From Caldifarciminota bacterium (GTDB lineage: Bacteria > WOR-3 > Hydrothermia > UBA1063 > CAJXJZ01), in NCBI GenBank assembly GCA_027073945.1, contig JALTEL010000304.1, positions 1 to 8,086 of the forward strand: 8,086 nt of DNA, read 5' to 3'. A program made the position numbers and the translations under genes. The notes beneath the pieces were generated by a model. That model was not told the origin of the DNA and ran no database searches. It worked only from the letters and a program-made list of their open reading frames with translations. Shown in pieces: positions 1 to 5,942 of this stretch. Each line of letters opens with the position of its first letter. Positions within the stretch are counted from its first letter, which is position 1.

Positions 1-92
1 GAATTATGATATACTCCGTATTGCAGGATTATTATCACATTTTCTGGATTCTCTTTACAGAATCTACTTTTTTCTCTTTTATCTCTTAGCAT
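1..92 (-). CDS. Possible 5' end of a divergent gene (partial, weak)
   Basis: An ATG at 92-90 on the minus strand opens a frame of 30 codons that reaches the window edge without a stop. It begins MLRDKREKSRF and continues with a hydrophobic stretch around VIIIL. I do not recognise the product. The main support is position: a strong σ70-like promoter (148-120) points at it and would give a leader of about 20 nt. Against it, there is no clear Shine-Dalgarno sequence, and 30 codons in AT-rich DNA can be open by chance. A + strand frame at 2-115 is open over the same stretch. Confidence 0.28.
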   Translation of the reverse strand, partial: MLRDKREKSRFCKENPENVIIILQYGVYHN

Positions 93-119
93 TTCACACT
101 ATCATCTTCAACTGACAAA

Positions 120-148
120 ATTATACGGCAAAATACATGGCGAGTCAA
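120..148 (-). promoter_or_regulatory. Leftward σ70-like promoter
   Basis: Read on the minus strand, TTGACT (148-143) is followed after exactly 17 nt by a perfect TATAAT (125-120). This is five of six and six of six matches to the σ70 consensus at the optimal spacing. It would start transcription near position 113, leftwards, towards the possible divergent frame at 92-1. AT-rich DNA produces such matches by chance, but the combined hexamers and spacing are unusually good. Confidence 0.5.
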
Positions 149-289
149 GTTCTCGGTTTGCCCGAAATATAAATTCGCTGAAAACATATAATTTCGTCAT
201 AAAAATTTAAAATAATAGAATAGCAAATTATCTGCGGTTAAATGTGCAGCTTTAATCCAGGTGTATTATATCAAGCATAACAGAATTTG

Positions 290-321
290 TGCTATTGTTT
301 GACCATACCTATGAAATAGCA
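290..321. repeat. Inverted repeat TGCTATT/AATAGCA around the promoter
   Basis: TGCTATT (290-296) and AATAGCA (315-321) are perfect 7-bp inverted arms separated by 18 nt. The left arm lies just upstream of the -35 hexamer and the right arm abuts the -10 hexamer. A third copy, AATAGCA, lies at 219-225. This placement suits an operator for a dimeric regulator, but no regulator gene is visible in the window and the role is inferred. Confidence 0.35.
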
Positions 322-327
322 TAAAAT
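299..327 (+). promoter_or_regulatory. Rightward σ70-like promoter of the membrane-module operon
   Basis: TTGACC (299-304), a 17-nt spacer and TAAAAT (322-327) give five of six matches in each hexamer. Transcription would start near 334, leaving a leader of about 15 nt that contains the purine-rich ribosome binding site GGGGGA (340-345) just before the ATG at 349. No other promoter of this quality is apparent before the downstream genes, which are tightly packed, so it probably drives at least the four-gene membrane module and perhaps everything to thyX. Confidence 0.5.
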
Positions 328-348
328 TTTAAAGCTAAAGGGGGATAT

Positions 349-1440
349 ATGATTGGCATTTTTTTAAGTCTGGTTCTGAGTGCAAATCTTTCTTTACATG
401 TCAGGGCTTATGACACTCCTGATGACGGTGGAGAAAGCATTAATATAACATGGACTCTTCCTCCTAACGATTCCATTGTAAGACACTATGAGATATACAG
501 AATAACAGATAGTACAAAAAAGCTCGCAGGCATATCCCTGCGGGGCTCTGACAGATTCCAGGACACGGATGTCAAGAATAAAAAACCATATAAATACGTC
601 ATCGCAGTGGTTTATCCCGACACCACAGTATATTCAGAACCTTCCAATATTGCCTTTGCAAAACCTCAGTGGTTTAACAAAAGATCAAAAGCATCGTTAA
701 TAATACTGCTGTTTTTCTCTATTGTTCTATTTTTCTTTATCAGCGCCGTTAAAAAAGGCAAACGTTCATTTATAAGAAAGATAGCAGGTCTTGAAGCTGT
801 GGAAGAGGCCGTTGGTCGTTCGACGGAAATGGGCAAGCCTGTCTTATTTATACCTGGCATAGGTTTTATAAGTGATATCACAACCATTGCAGGTCTTTCC
901 ATTTTAAAAAGGGTGGCAAAAAAATCCGCAGAATACGAGACAAGGGTTGTTGTTCCCAATTTCGACCCGATAGTCATGGTCGCGGCCCAGGAAACAGTTA
1001 AGGAGGGATATACAGAAGCGGGGCGTCCGGACCTGTACAATGAAAAAGATGTATATTTTTTAACAAGTGACCAGTTCGGTTATGCCGCAGGCGTAGATGG
1101 AATAATGATGAGGGAGAAACCCGGGGCAATATTCTTACAGGGTACATTTTATGCCGAGGCACTGATATTGGCTGAAACAGGGCATTCTGTGGGAGCCATT
1201 CAGATTTCCGGTACAACCTCTGTCACTCAATTGCCATTCTTTATCGCCTCCACAGATTATACACTGATAGGTGAAGAGATGTACGCCGCAAGTGCATATC
1301 TGTCAGGAGAGCCCATGATGCTCGGCACCATTAAAGCAGAAGATTTTACCAAAATCGTATTCGTTTTCCTCATTATAATCGGGGTCCTTCTTGAAACCTT
1401 TGGCATTCACATTATAACAAAATTTTTCAGCCTATTTTAG
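349..1440 (+). CDS. FN3-containing membrane protein, DUF6754 type
   Basis: The protein has 363 residues and its biochemical function is unknown. Residues 1-20 look like a signal peptide or N-terminal anchor, with a plausible cleavage after V-R-A (18-20). Residues 21-105 form a fibronectin type III-like domain: a DTPDDGG start, the ITW strand, and Y-E-I-Y-R. A transmembrane helix (about 115-134) is followed by a basic stretch (KKGKRSFIRK), an α/β-looking domain (about 145-333) and a second helix (335-352). The segment GLEAVEEAVGRSTEMGKPVLF and the following region match what I recall of the DUF6754 family, in which the region after the first helix is the conserved part. The ATG follows GGGGGA at good spacing. 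It is the first gene of the cluster; its stop overlaps the ribosome binding site of the next gene. The family call is from memory and unchecked. Confidence 0.72.
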   Translation: MIGIFLSLVLSANLSLHVRAYDTPDDGGESINITWTLPPNDSIVRHYEIYRITDSTKKLAGISLRGSDRFQDTDVKNKKPYKYVIAVVYPDTTVYSEPSNIAFAKPQWFNKRSKASLIILLFFSIVLFFFISAVKKGKRSFIRKIAGLEAVEEAVGRSTEMGKPVLFIPGIGFISDITTIAGLSILKRVAKKSAEYETRVVVPNFDPIVMVAAQETVKEGYTEAGRPDLYNEKDVYFLTSDQFGYAAGVDGIMMREKPGAIFLQGTFYAEALILAETGHSVGAIQISGTTSVTQLPFFIASTDYTLIGEEMYAASAYLSGEPMMLGTIKAEDFTKIVFVFLIIIGVLLETFGIHIITKFFSLF

Positions 1441-1452
1441 GAGGAGTATTAA

Positions 1453-2238
1453 ATGAAAAAAGAAGTCCCGCTTTTTATCACTTTTATAACGGGCATTCTG
1501 CTTGTAATAGCTTTATTCGTACCCCACAAGCCCTTTGGTCAACTACAGAGTACATTTAACGACTGGCTGATTATAGTTGGAGGTTTTACCATGATTTTGG
1601 GGCTTGACTCTCTACTTTTGCATCACTGGGAAAAGATACGCAGGAGAAAAGAGGGATGGATAAGTTCTCTTGCTCTTATTCTCAGCTTTTGTATAACGCT
1701 TATATGGGGTTTTGGCGAAGGAATTTTCTTCCACAGAAATCCCTTTTCCCCTTCTGCAACATTTTTGAGGTATTTTTATACCTACGTTTTTGTTCCCCTT
1801 CAGGCGACTATGTTTTCATTGCTTGCATTTTTCATAGCAAGCGCAGCTTACAGGGCATTTAGAGCTAAGGATCCCAATGCCACTCTGCTGCTTTCAGCAG
1901 CGGCACTTGTGATGCTTGGCAGGGTGCCCGGAGGCAACAATATTGCACCCTATGTGTTCGGCATCGTTTTTCTCCTTGCAGCATACTACTTTGCATCTGA
2001 GGGTGCTGCAACCATGGGTCCTACAAGATACATATATTATGGTCTTGCAATTACATCCCTGATATTGATATATCCAGCGGGTTTGATTTTGCTGCATTAT
2101 CTCAACGGAATTGCCGATTGGATTATGAATATCCCGCAAATGGCTGCAAAAAGAGGTATATGGATTGGAATTTCACTCGGTGGTATTGCCATGTCTCTTC
2201 GTATAATACTTGGTATAGAAAGGACTTACCTGCAGTAG
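1453..2238 (+). CDS. Polytopic membrane protein (about 7 TM), module subunit
   Basis: The protein has 261 residues and I recognise no named function. Hydrophobic segments lie at about 5-23, 36-57, 69-86, 109-134, 142-156, 163-181, 193-216 and 234-252, so seven or eight membrane helices. The best-looking conserved stretch is around residues 115-160: PLQATMFSLLAFFIASAAYR, then AFRAKDPNATLLL and LGRVPGG. It combines a helix with a basic loop and resembles uncharacterised proteins encoded beside DUF6754 genes. Basic residues at 60-66 (EKIRRRKEG) suggest a cytoplasmic loop. The ATG is preceded by AGGAGGAG (1439-1446), which overlaps the stop codon of the preceding gene, so the two are probably translationally coupled. 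No transporter or enzyme signature is visible. Confidence 0.75.
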   Translation: MKKEVPLFITFITGILLVIALFVPHKPFGQLQSTFNDWLIIVGGFTMILGLDSLLLHHWEKIRRRKEGWISSLALILSFCITLIWGFGEGIFFHRNPFSPSATFLRYFYTYVFVPLQATMFSLLAFFIASAAYRAFRAKDPNATLLLSAAALVMLGRVPGGNNIAPYVFGIVFLLAAYYFASEGAATMGPTRYIYYGLAITSLILIYPAGLILLHYLNGIADWIMNIPQMAAKRGIWIGISLGGIAMSLRIILGIERTYLQ

Positions 2239-2244
2239 GAGGTG
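2237..2244 (+). promoter_or_regulatory. Strong Shine-Dalgarno deciding a GTG start
   Basis: AGGAGGTG lies four nucleotides before the GTG at 2249 and overlaps the TAG stop (2236-2238) of the upstream gene. The nearby ATG at 2247 is followed at once by TGA, so it cannot be the start; GTG is the only good choice. The overlap suggests translational coupling. Confidence 0.8.
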
Positions 2245-2248
2245 AAAT

Positions 2249-3070
2249 GTGAGAAGTTTATTTGAAAAAATGGGACAGATTGACAGAAGAGTCATTTACA
2301 TCCTGGTGGCGCTTGCGGTTATCGTTACAATTCTTCTCAAAGTCAAATTTAAAGGCGCTCCACTTCCGGAGGTAAGACATTCTTACGAAGTGATAAACAA
2401 CCTGCCTGCAGGCTCTGTTGTTATGGTGTCCATTGACTACGATGCATCTTCAATGCCTGAACTTGACCCCATGCTAAGAGCAATGCTCAAGCACTGTTTT
2501 AAAAAGAACTTAAAGGTTATAATGCTTGGACACTGGCCGCTTGGACTTCCATTAGGCCAGCTTGCACTGGATGAAATTGCAAAGCAGTACCACAAAAAGT
2601 ACGGTATTGACTATGTATTTTTGGGATACAGACCCGGACTTCAGGCTGTTATGCTAAATATTGGAAAAGAAATTCGCAGTGTATTTGCAACGGATTACAA
2701 AAATACACCCCTGGATTCCCTGCCTATGATGAGGAGTGTCCATAATTACAATGATATTGCCGTACTCATTGCACTTGAGGCAGGTTCGGTGGGCGATGCA
2801 TGGGTACAATTTGCACAGGCGAGATTTAATCAAAAAATCATCATGGGCACCACAGCGGTAATCACGCCCGATGAATATCCTTATCTGCAGGCGCATCAAA
2901 TAGTGGGCCTTATTGGAGGGTTGAGAGGCGCATCTGACTATGAAAAACTCGTTGGGTCCCCTGACATAGCTACCGCAGGTATGGCCTCACAGACCGTTGT
3001 CCATACATTAATCGTCGTATTTATATTACTCGGTAATATCGGCTATTTCGCATTGAGAAGGAGGCACTGA
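2249..3070 (+). CDS. Two-TM protein with large α/β domain, module subunit
   Basis: The protein has 273 residues and no function is known to me. A basic N-terminus is followed by a membrane helix (14-31), a large alternating β/α domain (about 45-247) and a C-terminal helix (249-268) ending in RRRH. The positive C-terminus predicts both ends inside and the big domain outside. Visible features include VVMVSIDYDASSMPELDPM (57-75), which resembles a Rossmann-like first strand, then K-V-I-M-L-G-H-W-P (89-97) and Y-V-F-L-G-Y-R-P-G (122-130). The last third (I-M-G-T-T-A, PYLQA, GLIGG, G-S-P, TM) follows the same order of motifs as the C-terminal part of the first gene in the cluster. No catalytic motif can be named. 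Start is GTG, set by a strong ribosome binding site. Confidence 0.73.
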   Translation: MRSLFEKMGQIDRRVIYILVALAVIVTILLKVKFKGAPLPEVRHSYEVINNLPAGSVVMVSIDYDASSMPELDPMLRAMLKHCFKKNLKVIMLGHWPLGLPLGQLALDEIAKQYHKKYGIDYVFLGYRPGLQAVMLNIGKEIRSVFATDYKNTPLDSLPMMRSVHNYNDIAVLIALEAGSVGDAWVQFAQARFNQKIIMGTTAVITPDEYPYLQAHQIVGLIGGLRGASDYEKLVGSPDIATAGMASQTVVHTLIVVFILLGNIGYFALRRRH

Positions 3071-3071
3071 T

Positions 3072-3722
3072 ATGCATATTTCCATGAATATCTGGGTTTG
3101 GGTCGCGGCATTTTTAACACTTTCTATGTTTAGTTTTTTGTATAAAGACAATATATTCTATAAAATAGGGGAACATATATATGTCGGGACATCTGCAGCA
3201 TTTATGTTGATATACCTGTGGTATTTTGACGTGCAACCCAAATTGGTGGGAGGCTTCCAGCAAAATACAGGAGCTGCTCGATGGATTCTTATTGTTCCTG
3301 CTTTGCTCTCTTTGTTCATGTTGATGAGATTTATAAGGCCAGCAGCCTGGATATCAAGATGGGCTATAGCATTTACAGTCGGTATGGGCTCGGGTCTTGG
3401 CATAACAGGACTGCTACAGGGGTTCCTCGTACCTCAGATAAAAGCGACCTTCCTTCCATTGTATGTAAACGCTCATTCATTCTGGCACTCCTTTTATTAC
3501 TCCCTCAATAACATCCTGATGATAGTGGGCACGCTTTCTGCAATAGTATACTTCTATTTTTCCGCAGAACAGAAAGGAGCTCTCAAAAAGGTTTCACAAA
3601 CCGGTATTACATTTATTATGATTGCATTCGGTGCCTCTTTCGGATATACCGTGATGGCTCGTATTTCACTGCTAATAGGCAGGATGTATTTTCTCCTTCA
3701 CAACTGGCTGGGACTTGTCTAA
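3072..3722 (+). CDS. Polytopic membrane protein (6 TM), module subunit
   Basis: The protein has 216 residues with hydrophobic segments at about 6-24, 35-52, 71-87, 97-121, 143-163 and 176-205, so about six membrane helices. Residues 20-41 (F-S-F-L-Y-K-D-N, K-I-G-E-H and V-G-T-S-A) recall a motif I associate with uncharacterised proteins encoded next to DUF6754 genes. Glycines in G104-M-G-S-G-L-G110 may pack helices. It starts one base after the preceding stop, behind AAGGAGG (3058-3064), consistent with coupled translation. I see no binding or catalytic signature. Alternating soluble-domain and polytopic genes in this cluster suggest a multisubunit membrane complex; that is inference. Confidence 0.74.
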   Translation: MHISMNIWVWVAAFLTLSMFSFLYKDNIFYKIGEHIYVGTSAAFMLIYLWYFDVQPKLVGGFQQNTGAARWILIVPALLSLFMLMRFIRPAAWISRWAIAFTVGMGSGLGITGLLQGFLVPQIKATFLPLYVNAHSFWHSFYYSLNNILMIVGTLSAIVYFYFSAEQKGALKKVSQTGITFIMIAFGASFGYTVMARISLLIGRMYFLLHNWLGLV

Positions 3723-3725
3723 AGC

Positions 3726-4217
3726 ATGAAAAAACTCAATTTCACAACATCCAAAACCATTTTTCTGTTCCTTGCTATTTTACTTGTTTTTGCAGACTAT
3801 TTTACCAAATTTATCGTTAAAAACAGCTTTATCTATGGGGAATCAAGAAGTGTATGGGGACATTTCATCAGGTTAACTTACGTAGAAAACCCAAATTCTG
3901 TTTTCGGAATTTCTCTCGGAAAACACTTTCCGTATATAATTTTTTCATTGGTTATCCTCGTATTTATAATTGCCCTCTTTCTTATTGAGAACAGAGGCAT
4001 TTATCTGTTTATTTATTCACTTTTCATAGCCGGGGCAACAGGGAACATGATCGACAGACTGAGATTCGGGAGAGTCGTTGATTTTATAGATGTCGGTATA
4101 AATAAAAAACTTACCTGGCCTATATTTAACATTGCGGATTCCTGCATTTCAATAGGACTTGTATTTTTATTTTTATTATTAATTTTTTCAAAAAAGGAGA
4201 AGGTAAAAAATGAGTAA
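3726..4217 (+). CDS. lspA: Lipoprotein signal peptidase (signal peptidase II)
   Basis: This inner-membrane aspartic protease cleaves the signal peptide of prolipoproteins before the lipid-modified cysteine. At 163 residues it has the normal family length. The family motifs appear in order: D24-x-x-x-K28 in helix 1; V-E-N-P-N-S-V-F-G-I (53-62), corresponding to the usual N-x-G-A-A-F-G with Asn in place of Gly at 57; G-A-T-G-N-M-I-D-R (103-111); V-V-D-F (117-120), with the first catalytic Asp at 119; and F-N-I-A-D (134-138), with the second at 138. Four membrane helices are visible. It starts three bases after the preceding stop but has no strong Shine-Dalgarno sequence, so it may depend on coupling. 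It overlaps the next gene by 8 bp. No lipobox-bearing protein is encoded in the window, so it probably serves the whole cell. Confidence 0.95.
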   Translation: MKKLNFTTSKTIFLFLAILLVFADYFTKFIVKNSFIYGESRSVWGHFIRLTYVENPNSVFGISLGKHFPYIIFSLVILVFIIALFLIENRGIYLFIYSLFIAGATGNMIDRLRFGRVVDFIDVGINKKLTWPIFNIADSCISIGLVFLFLLLIFSKKEKVKNE

Positions 4218-5211
4218 TATATATGTGCTGTTATTGTTAGGATATACCAGACTCTTCACCGTTATGGGGGGAGGAGATTATATATATAAAACACCGGTAT
4301 CACTCTTCAATGCTGAAAGCGGGGTAAACTTTTATGCAGGATTCAATGCCAATATTACAAGAGAGAACTGGACAATTCTCACATATGACAAATACGATAA
4401 TACAGTGGGAGCCATGGGCATATATGGTGATGTTGAACATTATATAAATTATCCTGATCTGCGCATTACTTACAAGAGACAAAGCATGTCATTTGCCCTC
4501 AGCTATTTAACATACCTTGATTTTCATTACACATATGATGTTAACAAAAAGGACATGAATTACATAACAACCTCCACAACCTCGGATGACCAGAACGGGC
4601 AGCTTAAGCTCCTGGGTGTAAGTGTCGGTTATGAGTACAGAAATTTCAAAGGAGGTATATCACTGAATTATGGACTGGGGAAAAACGACTTTGGAACAGC
4701 CACAGTATATAAATTCAATGGCATAGTGCCCTTTCTAATGCTCGGATACGCTGAGCATACCTTCGGACTTACCGCCACATATAACCCAAAATCAAGCTTA
4801 AAAAATGACGTGGAATATGACCTTGCCCAGGCAATTTACATCAATGGATACCTTTTCAAGCCCTCTGCACTGGAAGATAAGGTGAATCTATCATTCTTTT
4901 ACAAATTCATGAACCAAACAAGCCCCTTTTTCAAAAAGCAATTCGGCACATCACTTTCACTTTCGCATACTTTTTTCAACAATCTTTCACTTGAAATCGG
5001 AGGAGGGGTGGAAAGTGCATATCAGAGAAGTGATATATTCATTCCGTCATATTATCTCAATCTAAAGCAACCAGTACAACAAAAGGGCTTATTCTCATTT
5101 TCGGTAAATTACAGGCCCACATCTTACGGCGTAATTTTTGATGGAGAGTCCGTTCAGGACAGAGAATCTTCAATATTAGTAAAAACAGGCTTTGCTTTCA
5201 GAATTTTATAA
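4210..5211 (+). CDS. Probable outer-membrane β-barrel protein
   Basis: The protein has 333 residues. A hydrophobic N-terminus (about 2-19) may be an atypical signal peptide, as it lacks the basic n-region. The rest is rich in Tyr, Phe, Asn, Gly and Ser, with many short alternating segments separated by polar turns, for example VNFYAGFNANI (39-49), LLGVSVGYEYR, GISLNYGLG, LSFFYKF and FSFSVNYRP, ending G-F-A-F-R-I-L. This is the pattern of a transmembrane β-barrel. The early R-x-x-x-x-M-G-G plus S-L-F-N-A-E-S-G pattern faintly recalls PorV/PorQ-like proteins (MGG...NPAG), but I would not name it so. The start follows AAGGAGAAGG and overlaps the end of lspA by 8 bp. A structure prediction giving a closed barrel would support the call. 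Confidence 0.6.
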   Translation: MSNIYVLLLLGYTRLFTVMGGGDYIYKTPVSLFNAESGVNFYAGFNANITRENWTILTYDKYDNTVGAMGIYGDVEHYINYPDLRITYKRQSMSFALSYLTYLDFHYTYDVNKKDMNYITTSTTSDDQNGQLKLLGVSVGYEYRNFKGGISLNYGLGKNDFGTATVYKFNGIVPFLMLGYAEHTFGLTATYNPKSSLKNDVEYDLAQAIYINGYLFKPSALEDKVNLSFFYKFMNQTSPFFKKQFGTSLSLSHTFFNNLSLEIGGGVESAYQRSDIFIPSYYLNLKQPVQQKGLFSFSVNYRPTSYGVIFDGESVQDRESSILVKTGFAFRIL

Positions 5212-5219
5212 ATGCTGAC

Positions 5220-5942
5220 ATGCCTCTTTACAATCCCCCTGTCAGAGAGAATATAAAGGGTGGAGGTACTATTGAGCTTGAGGAAATGCTCGGAGATGAC
5301 CTGACACCAGCAAAGGTTGCAAGAATATCTTATCTCTCTGACGGTACTGAGGAAGCCAACAAAAAACTGCTAAAAAAGCTCATCGAATTAGGGCATTTTT
5401 CTCCATTCGAGCAACAAGTGTTCAGATTTAGAATAGAGAGCATTCCGATGTATATAGGTGAGCAACTGCTGCGCCATAGAATAGCCAGCCCTCTTAAACG
5501 TTCATACAGATATACGCATCCTGAAAAAAGGACATCCAATTTAAGCCTCACTGACAAAATAGATTACTGGAATTCCATTGTCCACATTCCTCCGGAGTTT
5601 CTAAATCTCAAATCCCAGCACATAGACAAAGTAAATGACTTACTTGAAGACGTGCTTGAGCACTTTGAAGCGAGCCTTGCACTGTACAATAAACTCGTTA
5701 AAAGGGGGTTGAGAAAGGAGGCGGCGAGGTGTGTTCTACCTGCAGGCCTCAGGACCAGTCTTTACTGGACTATTAATATGAGATCTCTTATGAATTTTCT
5801 GGAACTCCGACTGAACAAAGCTGCCCAATGGGAAATGCGTGAGCTTGCAAAGGCTGTTGCAAGAATTTTAAAAAGAACAGTTCCTCTAACCGCAAATTAC
5901 TTCCTTGAACAAAAGGGTCTCAATATCCTTTTAACGGATTAA
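5220..5942 (+). CDS. thyX: Flavin-dependent thymidylate synthase
   Basis: ThyX makes dTMP from dUMP using methylenetetrahydrofolate, with FAD and NADPH, and replaces ThyA in many bacteria. At 240 residues the length is normal. G-H-F-S-P-F-E (58-64) and F-R-F (68-70) precede the signature R85-H-R-I-A-S-P-L-K-R-S95-Y-R-Y98. This keeps the core RHR-x7-S, but the N-E pair common at 92-93 is L-K. Later motifs fit: E-A-A-R-C-V-L-P (167-174), L-R-T (177-179), N-x-R-S-L (186-190) and A-Q-W-E-M-R (202-207). The ATG at 5220 lies 8 nt after the preceding stop without a ribosome binding site. Homology seems to begin near residue 15, where GGAGGT (5262-5267) precedes an in-frame ATT at 5271, so the true start is uncertain. 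It looks like an operon passenger unrelated in function to the membrane genes. Confidence 0.92.
   Translation: MPLYNPPVRENIKGGGTIELEEMLGDDLTPAKVARISYLSDGTEEANKKLLKKLIELGHFSPFEQQVFRFRIESIPMYIGEQLLRHRIASPLKRSYRYTHPEKRTSNLSLTDKIDYWNSIVHIPPEFLNLKSQHIDKVNDLLEDVLEHFEASLALYNKLVKRGLRKEAARCVLPAGLRTSLYWTINMRSLMNFLELRLNKAAQWEMRELAKAVARILKRTVPLTANYFLEQKGLNILLTD

Larger units (their letters stand above)
93..348. other. Divergent intergenic regulatory region
   Basis: This AT-rich stretch has no credible gene on either strand. It holds the two divergent promoters and the AATAGCA repeats described separately. A further isolated TATAAT hexamer sits at 187-192, but it has no matching -35 at normal spacing. 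I see no tRNA, small RNA or riboswitch-like structure. The rightward 5' leader would be only about 15 nt, which leaves no room for a leader-encoded riboswitch if the assigned promoter is the one used. Confidence 0.6.

Noticed and set aside
45..73. Hairpin TGGATTCT/AGAATCTA followed by a T6 run, terminator-like on the + strand
   Set aside because: The stem is AT-rich with one G-U pair, so it is weak, and no upstream + strand gene can be shown. It also lies inside the possible divergent frame.
2..115. Open + strand frame ending at TGA 113-115, possible tail of an upstream gene
   Set aside because: The translation is a low-complexity run of Phe, Leu, Ile and Tyr, as expected from T-rich DNA. 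Two other frames are also open nearby, and the leftward promoter argues for a divergent gene instead.
187..192. Perfect TATAAT as an additional promoter
   Set aside because: There is no -35-like hexamer at 16-18 nt; the nearest TTGCCC (158-163) is 23 nt away. It is probably chance in AT-rich DNA.
5911..5932. AAAAGG...CCTTTT inverted repeat near the end of thyX as a bidirectional terminator
   Set aside because: Six mostly A-T pairs with a 10-nt loop, inside coding sequence and without a good U-tract, are too weak.
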